The notes below the pieces were generated by a model, which worked only from the letters and a program-made list of their open reading frames with translations, was not told where the DNA came from and did not search any database. The translations under genes were made by a program, and so were the position numbers. From Roseivirga thermotolerans (GTDB lineage Bacteria; Bacteroidota; Bacteroidia; Cytophagales; Cyclobacteriaceae), in assembly GCF_014653175.1 (NCBI RefSeq), contig NZ_BNAG01000002.1:434001-498000 (forward strand): a stretch of 64,000 bases of DNA, read 5' to 3'. Below, one piece after another: positions 35,771 to 44,134 of the stretch; within the stretch, counting starts at the first letter, position 1, and the number at the start of each line of letters is the position of its first letter.

Positions 35771-37042
35771 ATCAAAGAAGACTTTCTACACTTCGTTTGG
35801 CAACATCAGTATTTTAACTCCAAAGCACTTAGGACAACTGCCGGTGAATCGGTTGCTGTTATAAAACCCGGAGTAGTAAATCAATTAGCTGGTCCTGACT
35901 TTAAGGAGGCATTGGTCGATGTGAACGGAATTCAATGGGCTGGCTCAGTCGAAATTCACATCAAATCCTCCGACTGGAAAGCTCATAAGCATCAAGGCGA
36001 CCCGAACTACAGCAATGTGGTACTGCATCTGGTTTACTTCAACGACTATCAGGTTTGTGACAACGAAGGTAAACCCATTCCTACGGTAGAACTTAAGGGC
36101 CTTATAAAGCCCGGCTTACTCAACCGATATCAGCAAATTATTAAAAGCAATAACCCAATTGCCTGTGCCGAACTTTTTCCAAAGGTGCGCTCGGTTACCA
36201 AGCTAGCCATGCTGGAAGCTGCCCTGATTCAACGGCTGCAACGCAAAGGAGCACTTTTTAAGGAGTTACTTGTTAGGAATAAGCAAGACTGGGAGCAATC
36301 AGTCTATGAGTGGCTAGCACAGGGCTTTGGTTTCAAAACCAATGCTCAAAGTATGCTGGCTCTGGCACAGGCTGTTCCTTTGCGTGTATTGCGCAAGCAC
36401 AGCGACTTGAAGCAGTGGGAAGCATTGCTTTTTGGGGCCAGCGGGTTACTCAATACCCGTCACACCTCATCCTATGCCTATGAGCTAAAGCGAGAGTATA
36501 CCTTTTTGGAGAGAAAATACGCTATCAATTCGCAGTTAAGTTTCAACCAATGGCATTTCTCGGGGGTTCGGCCAACCAACTTTCCAACCGTACGAATAGC
36601 CCAATGGGCGGCACTTGTACATAAAAACCATAGTCTCTTTTCCCTATTCACAGACTTTTCCAATACCCGAGAGCTACAAAAACGCTTGCAGGTACAGCAA
36701 AGTACATATTGGCAGCAGCACTTCAACTTTGGGGTTGAAAACAAGCAAGGCAACGATCTTCTCTCCAAGTCTGCCATCTCCAATCTCATGATTAATACAG
36801 TAGCTCCGTTGTTGGTAGCCTATTCCGAATACAAAGACGAAACCGATATGTTGGAGCAAGCCATGAATGTGCTCATGAGTTTGCCGGTAGAAAACAACCA
36901 TATTATTCGTAGTTGGTATGAATTGGGGTGGAATGTCAACTCGGGCTTCGATACTCAGGGTTTAATTGAGTTGTACAACGAGTATTGTAAGCACAACAAT
37001 TGCCTCAAGTGTAAAATTGGAGTAGAACTCATTCGGTCTTAA
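35768..37042 (+). CDS. DUF2851 family protein
   Basis: A 424-residue protein with the strongly conserved N-terminal block of DUF2851: LAGPDFKEALVDVNG with Asp44, GSVEIHIKSSDW with Glu62, HQGDPNYSNVVLHLVY. The Asp...Glu-x-His pattern on adjacent strands is reminiscent of PD-(D/E)XK nuclease cores, but this is inference. The C-terminus has a Cys cluster (EYCKHNNCLKCKIG) that could bind zinc or an iron-sulfur cluster. The family is widespread in Bacteroidota with no known function. It starts inside a hairpin 24 bases after pyrF. Confidence 0.85.
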   Translation: MIKEDFLHFVWQHQYFNSKALRTTAGESVAVIKPGVVNQLAGPDFKEALVDVNGIQWAGSVEIHIKSSDWKAHKHQGDPNYSNVVLHLVYFNDYQVCDNEGKPIPTVELKGLIKPGLLNRYQQIIKSNNPIACAELFPKVRSVTKLAMLEAALIQRLQRKGALFKELLVRNKQDWEQSVYEWLAQGFGFKTNAQSMLALAQAVPLRVLRKHSDLKQWEALLFGASGLLNTRHTSSYAYELKREYTFLERKYAINSQLSFNQWHFSGVRPTNFPTVRIAQWAALVHKNHSLFSLFTDFSNTRELQKRLQVQQSTYWQQHFNFGVENKQGNDLLSKSAISNLMINTVAPLLVAYSEYKDETDMLEQAMNVLMSLPVENNHIIRSWYELGWNVNSGFDTQGLIELYNEYCKHNNCLKCKIGVELIRS

Positions 37043-37106
37043 AGGTGCTGAGCCTCAGTAGCTCAAGAAGCTTTTGCCATAACTTACTTTTTGCCATGAA
37101 AAGCCC

Positions 37107-37114
37107 TAACTTTG
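37107..37114 (+). promoter_or_regulatory. -7 promoter box for the NeuD-type acyltransferase
   Basis: TAACTTTG matches TAnnTTTG and is followed by CAGCCCGC, like the rpsF promoter (TTTGCAGCCC). The predicted transcription start is about 15 bases before the ATG at 37134. The -33 region reads CTTAC, not a clear match. Confidence 0.6.
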
Positions 37115-37133
37115 CAGCCCGCAAATAAAAGCT

Positions 37134-37766
37134 ATGGAAAATCCTGTTATAATTTTTGGTGCCAGCGAACTGGGAAGAGCAGCAGTAGAGATATTCGAGA
37201 GCAATGATATCATCGTTTATGGCTTTCTGGACGACAAGGAGGAGCTGCATGGTCAAACCATTGGAGAGCTGGCCATTTTGGGGCATACCGAAGACGATGG
37301 CTTTTTAAAGTTGATCGGTAAAAAGTGTGAGGCATTTATTGCCGTAGACGATCGGCCTTTGCGAAAAGGGCTGGTAGAGCTCATTAAGACAAGGCGAAAA
37401 ATGATGCCCGTAAACGCCATTCATAGCAATACAGAAATTGCTCCCTCGGCTCATGTAGGCCATGGAGAGTTCATCAATAGTGGAGTGGTAATTGGTGCCA
37501 ATGCCCGTATTGGCGACCATTGCATTATTCATACCAATGCCACTATCGATTATAGCGCCAAATTGGGCGATTTGGTGCAGGTGGGAGCCGGCTCAGTTAT
37601 TGGTAGCGAGGCCGAGATAGGCGAAAACGTATTTATTGGTTCGGGAGCAACCATAGTACCGGGTATTAAAATAGGTAAAAACGCCCGAATAGGGGCCGGT
37701 TCGGTTGTAGTGGCCAATGTGGAAGAAGGCCTAACGGTATTTGGAAATCCGGCCAAAGCAGTTTAG
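37134..37766 (+). CDS. NeuD/PglD-type hexapeptide acyltransferase
   Basis: A 210-residue protein: an N-terminal Rossmann-like domain (IIFGASELGRAAVEIF, residues 1-90) and a left-handed beta helix made of hexapeptide repeats (INSGVVIGANARIGDHC, then VGAGSVIGSEAEIGENVFIG). This arrangement is that of NeuD/PglD, which acetylates sialic acid or UDP-amino sugars with acetyl-CoA. No other sialic-acid genes are nearby, so the acceptor is open. Own promoter box is visible upstream. Confidence 0.85.
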   Translation: MENPVIIFGASELGRAAVEIFESNDIIVYGFLDDKEELHGQTIGELAILGHTEDDGFLKLIGKKCEAFIAVDDRPLRKGLVELIKTRRKMMPVNAIHSNTEIAPSAHVGHGEFINSGVVIGANARIGDHCIIHTNATIDYSAKLGDLVQVGAGSVIGSEAEIGENVFIGSGATIVPGIKIGKNARIGAGSVVVANVEEGLTVFGNPAKAV

Positions 37767-37857
37767 TGTTCAAAGGTTCAAGTTCATAGTCGACTTGAAA
37801 CGTGGAGTATAAAATTTTGAACTAGAAATTCACCCTACAAGCAATAGGGCAGAACAT

Positions 37858-38826
37858 ATGGAAAAGAAGTATTCAATATTATTGTATTACTGCTACGCTC
37901 AAATCGAGGATTATGAAGCGTACAGAGAAGAACATCACCTCTTTTGTATTGAAAACAACCTTAGAGGAAGAATCATTATATCTCCTGAAGGCCTGAACGG
38001 AACGGTATCGGGGTTAAAGGAAGATTGTGAGCGCTACATGGATTATGTAAAGTCAGATCCGCGCTTTGCCGATACAGAATTTAAAGTGGAAGCGCACGAC
38101 CAAATGGCTTTTGCCAAATTGCATGTACGCGTAAAACCTGAAATAGTACACTCCAGTCTTCGGCATATTAACCCCAGAGAAAGAACCGGGGCTTATGTAG
38201 AACCCATTGAGTTTAAAAAAATTCTTGAGGAGCAACCGGAAGATACCGTTATCCTAGACGTACGAAGCAATTACGAACACAATGTAGGTCGATTTAAAAA
38301 TGCTCTTACACTCGATATTGAGAACTTTCGCGACTTTCCTCAAAAAGTGAAAGAGCTGGAACACTTAAAGGGTAAAAAGATTGTAACCTACTGTACGGGA
38401 GGTATTAAATGCGAAAAGGCAAGTGCATACCTTTTAGAACAAGGGTTTGAAAACGTGTATCAACTGCATGGAGGTATAATAAAATATGGGCTGGAAGCCG
38501 AGGGTAAAGACTTTGAAGGCAAGTGCTATGTATTTGATAATCGCATAACGGCCGATGTAAACAAGGTCAACCCGACCATTGTTTCGCGATGCCATATTAC
38601 CGAAAAACCTACCGATCGAATGGTGAACTGTGCCAATCCGGAGTGCAACGCACACATACCCATGTCGGAAGAAGCAGGGTGGTTAATGGACGGGTGTTGC
38701 TCTGAGGAGTGCCGAAAGAACCCGGCCAGAAGACCATACGATGGCACCGGTTATTACCAAAAAAATACCAACCACTATAACCCTTTGAAAGGGGTTAAGA
38801 GAGAGCCCGCAAAAATTGTTCAATGA
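37858..38826 (+). CDS. trhO: tRNA uridine 5-oxyacetic acid pathway hydroxylase TrhO (rhodanese-like)
   Basis: A 322-residue protein of the UPF0176/TrhO family: an acylphosphatase-like N-terminal domain (residues 1-95, LYYCYAQIED, GRIIISPEGLNGT), a rhodanese domain with the active Cys in TYCTGGIKCEKA, and a C-terminal region with several Cys residues (NCANPECNAH, CCSEECRKNP) likely binding metal. TrhO uses oxygen to hydroxylate U34 of some tRNAs. A short CCCTA/TAGGG stem (37833-37849) sits just before the ATG. The next gene overlaps by 4 bases. Confidence 0.93.
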   Translation: MEKKYSILLYYCYAQIEDYEAYREEHHLFCIENNLRGRIIISPEGLNGTVSGLKEDCERYMDYVKSDPRFADTEFKVEAHDQMAFAKLHVRVKPEIVHSSLRHINPRERTGAYVEPIEFKKILEEQPEDTVILDVRSNYEHNVGRFKNALTLDIENFRDFPQKVKELEHLKGKKIVTYCTGGIKCEKASAYLLEQGFENVYQLHGGIIKYGLEAEGKDFEGKCYVFDNRITADVNKVNPTIVSRCHITEKPTDRMVNCANPECNAHIPMSEEAGWLMDGCCSEECRKNPARRPYDGTGYYQKNTNHYNPLKGVKREPAKIVQ

Positions 38827-39695
38827 CATCACGTAGAATTCCAGAGTCTGAGCTCATTCTCAACCCAAATGGTAGGATATATCATTTGAACCTGGAACCT
38901 GATATGGTGGCAGATACCATAGTGGTTGTGGGCGATCCGGAACGAGTGCCTAAAGTGAGTCGCTATTTTGATAAAATAGACTTACAGATCAACAACCGTG
39001 AACTGGTTACTCATACAGGGTTTCTGGGTGGAAAGCGAGTGTCGGTGATAAGTTCCGGCATGGGCACAGACAACGTTGAGCTGCTCATGACGGAGTTGGA
39101 TGCTCTGGTGAATGTAGACTTTCAAACTCGAACGGTCAGAAAAGAACTGCGTCAGTTAAAAATTGTGAGGGTTGGAACATCAGGCTGTATGCAGCCTGAT
39201 ATTCCATTAGATACCCTTTTGGTTTCCAGAGCGGCACTGGGATTGGATAGCCTCATGAGTTTCTATGAGCGAATCACAAGTGAAGAGCAACAAATCACGG
39301 AAAATAAGATTCAGAGAGTGCTGGAACTTCCTTTTAAACCTTACATAGCTGAAGGTTCGGAGGTGCTTTTCGATTTGTTTAAAAGTACAATGTATACGGG
39401 CGTTACAGTAACTGCACCCGGTTTTTATGCACCTCAGGGGCGCGAAATAAGATTGCGACCTAAGCTTCCCGGCTTTTTAGAAACTCTGGCTAAAACCGAT
39501 ACCCCTTGGGGAAGGTTTACCAATTTTGAAATGGAAACAGCAGGCTACTATGCCATGGCACAATTGCTGGGTCATGAAATGATTAGTCTGAATGCCCTTA
39601 TAGCCAATAGAGCCCAGGGCACCTTTTCTGCTCAGGCAGAAAAAACTACTCAGAAGCTTATTGAGCTTACGCTGGATAAGCTCAGTTCTTTTTAG
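38823..39695 (+). CDS. Nucleoside phosphorylase (uridine phosphorylase-like)
   Basis: A 290-residue PNP/UDP family enzyme. Phosphate-binding Gly and Arg in VVVGDPERVPKV, the VSVISSGMGTDNVE strand, IVRVGTSGCMQPDI and FEMETAGYYAMAQ (with the ribose-binding Met-Glu pair) are all typical of uridine phosphorylases. It splits a nucleoside with phosphate into base and ribose 1-phosphate. Base preference (uridine versus purine) is uncertain. The start overlaps trhO by 4 bases and the end overlaps the convergent TPR gene by 14 bases. Confidence 0.9.
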   Translation: MTSRRIPESELILNPNGRIYHLNLEPDMVADTIVVVGDPERVPKVSRYFDKIDLQINNRELVTHTGFLGGKRVSVISSGMGTDNVELLMTELDALVNVDFQTRTVRKELRQLKIVRVGTSGCMQPDIPLDTLLVSRAALGLDSLMSFYERITSEEQQITENKIQRVLELPFKPYIAEGSEVLFDLFKSTMYTGVTVTAPGFYAPQGREIRLRPKLPGFLETLAKTDTPWGRFTNFEMETAGYYAMAQLLGHEMISLNALIANRAQGTFSAQAEKTTQKLIELTLDKLSSF

Positions 39696-40266
39696 GTTTT
39701 AAATTACCCTGAATGAGTAGATTGAATTCTACACAGGTGAGTACACCATTGGTAGAATAGGGGCAGGTTTTGTAGAGTATTTCACCGAATTGGTCTCTTC
39801 GGGTTATTACATCATCTCCCTTACAAACCGGGCAGACAATGTGATCTTTCTCGTCACAATTAATAGTGTTCAGATAGAAAAACTTGGCGTTAACATCGGC
39901 CACACTCCCCGTGCTTCGGTTGTTTCTAAAAGCCTCTTCGGCCTTTTCCAGCAAATCGAGTGTTTCGCGAGAGTACTGGCCTCGGCTTCCTTTCAACTCT
40001 AAATACTTATTGAGCCAATCAATGCTTTGGGCATATTTATTCAGGTAGAAAGAGTTTTTACCAAAGAAAAAACAGAAATCGGCTGAGAGCACATCAATTT
40101 TTTCCAAAGCCGTCATAAAGAGATCATCCGCTTTACTATACTGGCCAAGGTCCATAAAATAGACGGCCGAATCGATATGTCTTCGGGGGTCAGCGGTTTG
40201 CTGTGCATTTCCTTGTGAAAGCCCAAACACACAGAGATAAAAGGAGATGAATAGAAGCTTTTTCAT
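39682..40266 (-). CDS. Secreted TPR protein with a C-terminal zinc-ribbon-like motif
   Basis: About 194 residues from ATG 40266 (MKKLLFISFYLCVFGLSQGNAQ signal region); a TTG three codons upstream is also in frame. The middle (residues about 30-110) has two or three TPR-like helix pairs (AVYFMDLGQYSKADDLFMTA, NKYAQSIDWLNKYLEL). The C-terminal third has CPVCKGDDVITRR and a later CPYS, suggesting a Cys-based metal knot. A Cys-x-x-Cys motif in an exported protein is unusual but seen in DnaJ-like zinc knots. Function unknown. Confidence 0.7.
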   Translation of the reverse strand: MKKLLFISFYLCVFGLSQGNAQQTADPRRHIDSAVYFMDLGQYSKADDLFMTALEKIDVLSADFCFFFGKNSFYLNKYAQSIDWLNKYLELKGSRGQYSRETLDLLEKAEEAFRNNRSTGSVADVNAKFFYLNTINCDEKDHIVCPVCKGDDVITRRDQFGEILYKTCPYSTNGVLTCVEFNLLIQGNLKPKKN

Positions 40267-40305
40267 GAGAAACAATGTTCCGCAAAAATACCAAACTCTA
40301 CAAAC

Positions 40306-40330
40306 TAAAAAGCCTCGGAAAACCCGAGGC
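40306..40330 (-). terminator. Rho-independent terminator of the 37-residue membrane protein gene
   Basis: On the minus strand GCCTCGG (40324-40330) pairs with CCGAGGC (40312-40318) over a five-base loop, followed by a run of five T. It lies 40 bases after the stop of the small gene at 40370. Confidence 0.8.
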
Positions 40331-40369
40331 CTAACTACTTAACAGTATTTAACTCTTTTGGTGTAAGAT

Positions 40370-40483
40370 TTATTTACTAGTGCCCTTTTTCTTTGGCAAC
40401 GCAATTTTCTTGCCCGCAAGACTATAAATACCAAGACCGGTGGCAATTACAGCAGCTGTGAGTAAAATAGTTTTTGTTTTCAT
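40370..40483 (-). CDS. Small single-span membrane protein (37 residues), unknown
   Basis: A 37-codon gene: basic start MKTK, a hydrophobic helix of about 17 residues (TILLTAAVIATGLGIYSL) and a strongly basic tail (GKKIALPKKKGTSK). A Shine-Dalgarno-like AGGGAGA lies about 11 bases before the ATG, unusual for this genome, and a good terminator follows 40 bases after the stop. Together these support a real small gene. The predicted product is a small inner-membrane protein with a positively charged end; no function is known. Confidence 0.6.
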   Translation of the reverse strand: MKTKTILLTAAVIATGLGIYSLAGKKIALPKKKGTSK

Positions 40484-40702
40484 TTTATTTGTGATCTCCC
40501 TGTTTTAAGACAATGATTGTACCAAATTTGTTACAGTCGTCAGAAATTATTCTTTTGTCTTAGAAAAGTCTCATCTCTAACACACTCATACAACGCAAAA
40601 CCCCTACCGGTTGGATTCATTTTTTAAAGAAATTTTTCCATTGGTCATTTATCCGTTTTTGGCGGTTGAATTCTTTCTTATTTTGACCTTCCTGAGAATC
40701 AA

Positions 40703-42079
40703 ATGGATATGAAAAAACTACTAACCTTTGTATGTGCACTGGGTATGGCCTTGCTAATGACTCCGCTAAAGGCACAACAGGCCCCTCCGGCTATTGATAC
40801 CCGAATTTATGACATAATCTCATCTGTGTCAGCCGACCGAATTGAAGCAGATATTCGAAAACTGGCCGGTTTTGGTACACGGAATACCTTTTCCGATACG
40901 GTTTCCGATACCCGTGGTATTGGAGCGGCCAGGCGATGGATAAAAGCCGAATTCGAAAAAATATCACAAGCCTGTGGAGGATGTTTAGAAGTGTTTTATC
41001 AAAAAGACCTGGTGACTACCGAAATGGGAAACAGAGTACCGAAAGATGCCTACATAGTAAATGTGGTAGCGGTTTTACGAGGAACAGACAATCCAAACAA
41101 CTACGTAATGATGTCGGGCGATATCGACTCAAGAGCGTCTAATACTATGGATTATGAAGTAGATGCTCCCGGAGCGAACGATAATGCCTCAGGCATGGCC
41201 GGCACCCTTGAGGCTGCGCGGGTGCTCTCTAAGTACAAGTTTAAAAACAGTATTGCCTTTGTGGGGCTTTCCGGTGAAGAACAAGGATTGTTTGGAGGGG
41301 CAGGGTTGGCTCGCTATGCCCAGGAAAAAGGCTGGAATATAATCGGTGTGCTTAATAACGATATGATTGGCAACATTGAAGGAGTGGATGGGGTAATTGA
41401 TAACCGAAGTTTCAGAATATTTTCTGAGCCAACACCCGCCAACGAAACAGACCGTGAACGTGCCTCTCGCAGATTTACAGGGGGAGAAGTGGATGGTAAC
41501 TCCAGGCAATTGGCAAGGTACATACACAAGCAGGTATTGACCTATATGCCAGAGATGAATCCAATGATGATATATCGGTTGGACAGGTTCGGACGAGGAG
41601 GTCATCATAGACCATTCAATGATTTGGGCTATGCCGGTGTAAGAATTATGGAGGCACACGAAAACTACAACCGACAACACCAGAACATTCGTGAAGAAAA
41701 CGGAATTAAATACGGAGATGTAATCGAAGGAGTGAATTTTGACTATGCGGCCAAGCTCACAGCGGTAAATGCCATCTCTCTAGCAGGTCTGGCCTGGGCG
41801 CCTCCCGCCCCTGAAGAAGTAAGAATTGGAGGTGCAGTGCAGCCTTCTACCACTTTACAATGGAAGGCATCGGACGATTCGGATGTAGCCGGATATAAGA
41901 TTTACTGGAGACTGACCACTTCCCCAACATGGGATAATTTTGTGTATGTAACAGGTGTCAATGAACATACGCTGGAAGGTATTGTTATAGACAACTATTA
42001 CTTTGGAGTGGCTGCCGTAGGTAAAGATGGCAATGAGTCTACGGTTGTATTCCCTTATCAGCAGATTAGAAGAAGGTAA
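40703..42079 (+). CDS. Secreted M28 family metallopeptidase with C-terminal fibronectin III-like domain
   Basis: A 458-residue exported protein (signal peptide LLTFVCALGMALLMTPLKA). The M28 fold is clear: bridging Asp160 in GANDNASG, catalytic Glu192-Glu193 in SGEEQG, Asp220 in NNDMIGN and a late His in EAHENYNRQH. The position of the first zinc His (GHxDS in Vibrio aminopeptidase) is Asp140 here (SGDIDSR). The last about 90 residues form a fibronectin type III-like domain (VRIGGAVQPSTTLQWKASDD). It likely acts as an aminopeptidase outside the cytoplasm; the altered ligand leaves activity uncertain. Confidence 0.85.
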   Translation: MDMKKLLTFVCALGMALLMTPLKAQQAPPAIDTRIYDIISSVSADRIEADIRKLAGFGTRNTFSDTVSDTRGIGAARRWIKAEFEKISQACGGCLEVFYQKDLVTTEMGNRVPKDAYIVNVVAVLRGTDNPNNYVMMSGDIDSRASNTMDYEVDAPGANDNASGMAGTLEAARVLSKYKFKNSIAFVGLSGEEQGLFGGAGLARYAQEKGWNIIGVLNNDMIGNIEGVDGVIDNRSFRIFSEPTPANETDRERASRRFTGGEVDGNSRQLARYIHKQVLTYMPEMNPMMIYRLDRFGRGGHHRPFNDLGYAGVRIMEAHENYNRQHQNIREENGIKYGDVIEGVNFDYAAKLTAVNAISLAGLAWAPPAPEEVRIGGAVQPSTTLQWKASDDSDVAGYKIYWRLTTSPTWDNFVYVTGVNEHTLEGIVIDNYYFGVAAVGKDGNESTVVFPYQQIRRR

Positions 42080-42097
42080 TAACCTGCCCTGGTTCGT

Positions 42098-42138
42098 AAA
42101 ATCTCCACGGGTTAGCTAATCGGTGGAGATTTTTTTTA
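42098..42138 (+). terminator. Rho-independent terminator after the M28 peptidase gene
   Basis: AAAATCTCCAC (42098-42108) pairs with GTGGAGATTTT (42123-42133), 14-base loop, followed by more T residues to 42138. It lies 19 bases after the peptidase stop and just ahead of the convergent TonB-plug gene. Confidence 0.88.
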
Positions 42139-42154
42139 TTCAGGAGTGGAACCT

Positions 42155-42859
42155 TTAATCGTTATCCCTTTCAGGAAATTTAACCTTACCGTATTCATCT
42201 ACTGTGGTAATGAGTACTACTCCATTGGCGCCTCTAAAGCCCATAGGAGCTCCATCTTTCATCACATTTATGGCCTTAATTTCTTCGGGTCGTAGCACCG
42301 AAATGTCTTGCCATATTTGCCCGTCTACCAGATATAGGGCGGTGTTGTTGCCATCGTTGCTGAAGTACTGAATGTCTCTGATGATTATGCGTTTCTCACC
42401 CAATACGTTTTCAATACGTACGCCCGGGAATTTACCAGCGATCAGCGTGAAAATGTCGGGATAAGTGTGGTAGTCATTGTTGTATTCCAAAAAATTACTG
42501 GTGGCGTAAGTCAGTGACTCTCGGGTAAGATGTCCCGAACCAATAGCCACTTCGGCATTCCGTTCACCTTCCAGAAAGAGCATTTTTATATTAAGCTGTT
42601 CTCCGGCAGTAACCCGCTTCACCAGTTTTTTAAATCCTGAGCCTTCAAAAACCAGCTTATCGTCTGCTTTGCATTCTAAACTGAATTCACCTCTCATATT
42701 TGTGGTGGTAGTTTTTTTAGACTTCTTGGCGGTGACTTTAATGTTGGCAACAGGGGTGTCCTTAAAAGCGAAGACCTTACCGCTTACCTGACCTTCTTGA
42801 GCCAGGCTGAGCATAACCGTCAATACCAACAGACAAATGGATAGAGCTATCTTCTGCAT
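42155..42859 (-). CDS. Stand-alone TonB plug-domain protein with carboxypeptidase-like domain
   Basis: A 234-residue exported protein (signal ALSICLLVLTVMLSLAQ). Residues about 22-95 form the carboxypeptidase-D regulatory-like beta sandwich (GQVSGKVFAFKDTPVANIKV, TNMRGEFSLE), and residues about 120-225 a TonB receptor plug (NFLEYNNDYHTYPDIFTLIAGKFPGVRI, ALYLVDGQIW, IKAINVMKDG). There is no beta-barrel, and the frame stops cleanly. Such barrel-less plugs occur in Bacteroidota; a role as a scaffold or as a receptor remnant is inferred. Confidence 0.8.
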   Translation of the reverse strand: MQKIALSICLLVLTVMLSLAQEGQVSGKVFAFKDTPVANIKVTAKKSKKTTTTNMRGEFSLECKADDKLVFEGSGFKKLVKRVTAGEQLNIKMLFLEGERNAEVAIGSGHLTRESLTYATSNFLEYNNDYHTYPDIFTLIAGKFPGVRIENVLGEKRIIIRDIQYFSNDGNNTALYLVDGQIWQDISVLRPEEIKAINVMKDGAPMGFRGANGVVLITTVDEYGKVKFPERDND

Positions 42860-43083
42860 GTTTTAATTTATAGAGTTAGGGTTACTTACATAAGTCCGCA
42901 TGACGTATGTTTTGACACTTTGCCACTAATTGTGTCTTCACAAATGGCTTTTACAAAGTGCTGTGAAGGCACAGCTTGTAGCTTAAGTGAGCTATTTAGT
43001 TTATGTGATCTAAATAAGTAACCCTCTTAATTTATTAAAATATGAGTAACGAGTCAAAAGATATTGATAGTCAGTGCGTTGAT

Positions 43084-44133
43084 TTATACGTGATCGGCCC
43101 ACCAGGCATCATCATGGGTGTCTGTTACACCGAAAATTTGCCCCGGAGGTGGTGCGGTTACCATTAGGTTGTCTTTGCGGCCTACGGCCACAAACTGCTC
43201 GGCAGGTTCGGTCCAGCTGTGTTGTGCCAAGGCAAAAGCACCCCAGTGTACGGGCATGGCTTTAGAAACCTTTGCCTCCTTTGCAGCTAGCACCGCTTCT
43301 TGTGGAAACATGTGTATTTGATGCCAGTTTTCGTTGTATTGGCCGCATTCCATAAACCCAAAATCGAAGGGGCCAAGACGATCTCCTACCTGTTTGAAAT
43401 GCTTTCCATAACCGCCATCACCACTAAAGTAAATGTTTTCATGAGGCGTTTTAATAGCCCAACCACCCCAGAGCGACTGGGAACGATCGGTAAGGCCTCG
43501 GCCGGAAAAATGCCGCGAAGGAGTAAAGGTTATTTCAATACCCTCAAAAACCGAATGTTGCCACCAATCGAATTCTTTGATGTTCGACTCAGAAATGCCC
43601 CAGTGTTTCAGATGTCTTGCACAGCCCAGAGCTACATAATATTGCCTGATTTTAGGTTTAAGCTTTTGCAGGGTTGCCAGATCCAAGTGGTCATAGTGAT
43701 CATGGCTAAGTAGCATCAGGTCTATGGTCGGAAAATCATCGACCAGTTTGAGGGTGTCTGGTGAAAAGCGTTTGGTTTTGAATGGCGCAATGGGCGAAGC
43801 ATCAGCCCCCAGCATTGGGTCAATCAGGATAGTCTTACCCATAATGCGCATCAGAATAGCCGAATGACCATACCACACCATTTGTGCTTTTGAAGGTTCG
43901 GCAAAAAACATCTCTCTATTGAAAGGCGGTATAGGGAGAGGCTGTTTCGGTACTCTGCCTTTGGTTTTAAAAAATTGTTTGTAAAGGATTACCGGCAACG
44001 TACGCCAGTCAATATTCATACTGGTTTCTTCAAGGTTTTGAAATCGGCCATTGAGCCAATGGTTCGATTGGGCGTACTGATTTTTCAGTTCGGTGGTCAA
44101 CCGGCCTCCAAATTGTTTCAACATATATGGCAA
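43084..44133 (-). CDS. MBL-fold metallohydrolase (NAPE-PLD/UlaG-like)
   Basis: A 349-residue protein. The N-terminal WYGHSAILMRIMGKTILIDP strand and the metal motif LSHDHYDHLD, then His in RHFSGRG, Asp in YFSGDGGYG and His in PVHWGAF complete the dinuclear site. The long N-terminal extension and overall order resemble NAPE-PLD-like phospholipases. It follows the aldehyde dehydrogenase gene on the minus strand with a one-base gap, so fatty-acyl or aldehyde metabolism may be linked. Substrate unproven. ATG 44124 is an alternative start. Confidence 0.87.
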   Translation of the reverse strand: MPYMLKQFGGRLTTELKNQYAQSNHWLNGRFQNLEETSMNIDWRTLPVILYKQFFKTKGRVPKQPLPIPPFNREMFFAEPSKAQMVWYGHSAILMRIMGKTILIDPMLGADASPIAPFKTKRFSPDTLKLVDDFPTIDLMLLSHDHYDHLDLATLQKLKPKIRQYYVALGCARHLKHWGISESNIKEFDWWQHSVFEGIEITFTPSRHFSGRGLTDRSQSLWGGWAIKTPHENIYFSGDGGYGKHFKQVGDRLGPFDFGFMECGQYNENWHQIHMFPQEAVLAAKEAKVSKAMPVHWGAFALAQHSWTEPAEQFVAVGRKDNLMVTAPPPGQIFGVTDTHDDAWWADHV

Positions 44134-44134
44134 C

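Noticed and set aside
40296-40330. Terminator hairpin as part of the TPR gene leader on the minus strand
   Set aside because: It points toward the small 37-residue gene upstream and ends transcription before the TPR gene; the simpler reading is the small gene's terminator.
41189-41680. 163-codon antisense frame inside the M28 peptidase gene
   Set aside because: Entirely opposite a well-supported gene, with no recognisable motif.
43042-43167. Short plus-strand frame overlapping the end of the MBL-fold gene
   Set aside because: Overlaps a conserved gene on the other strand and has no similarity or promoter.
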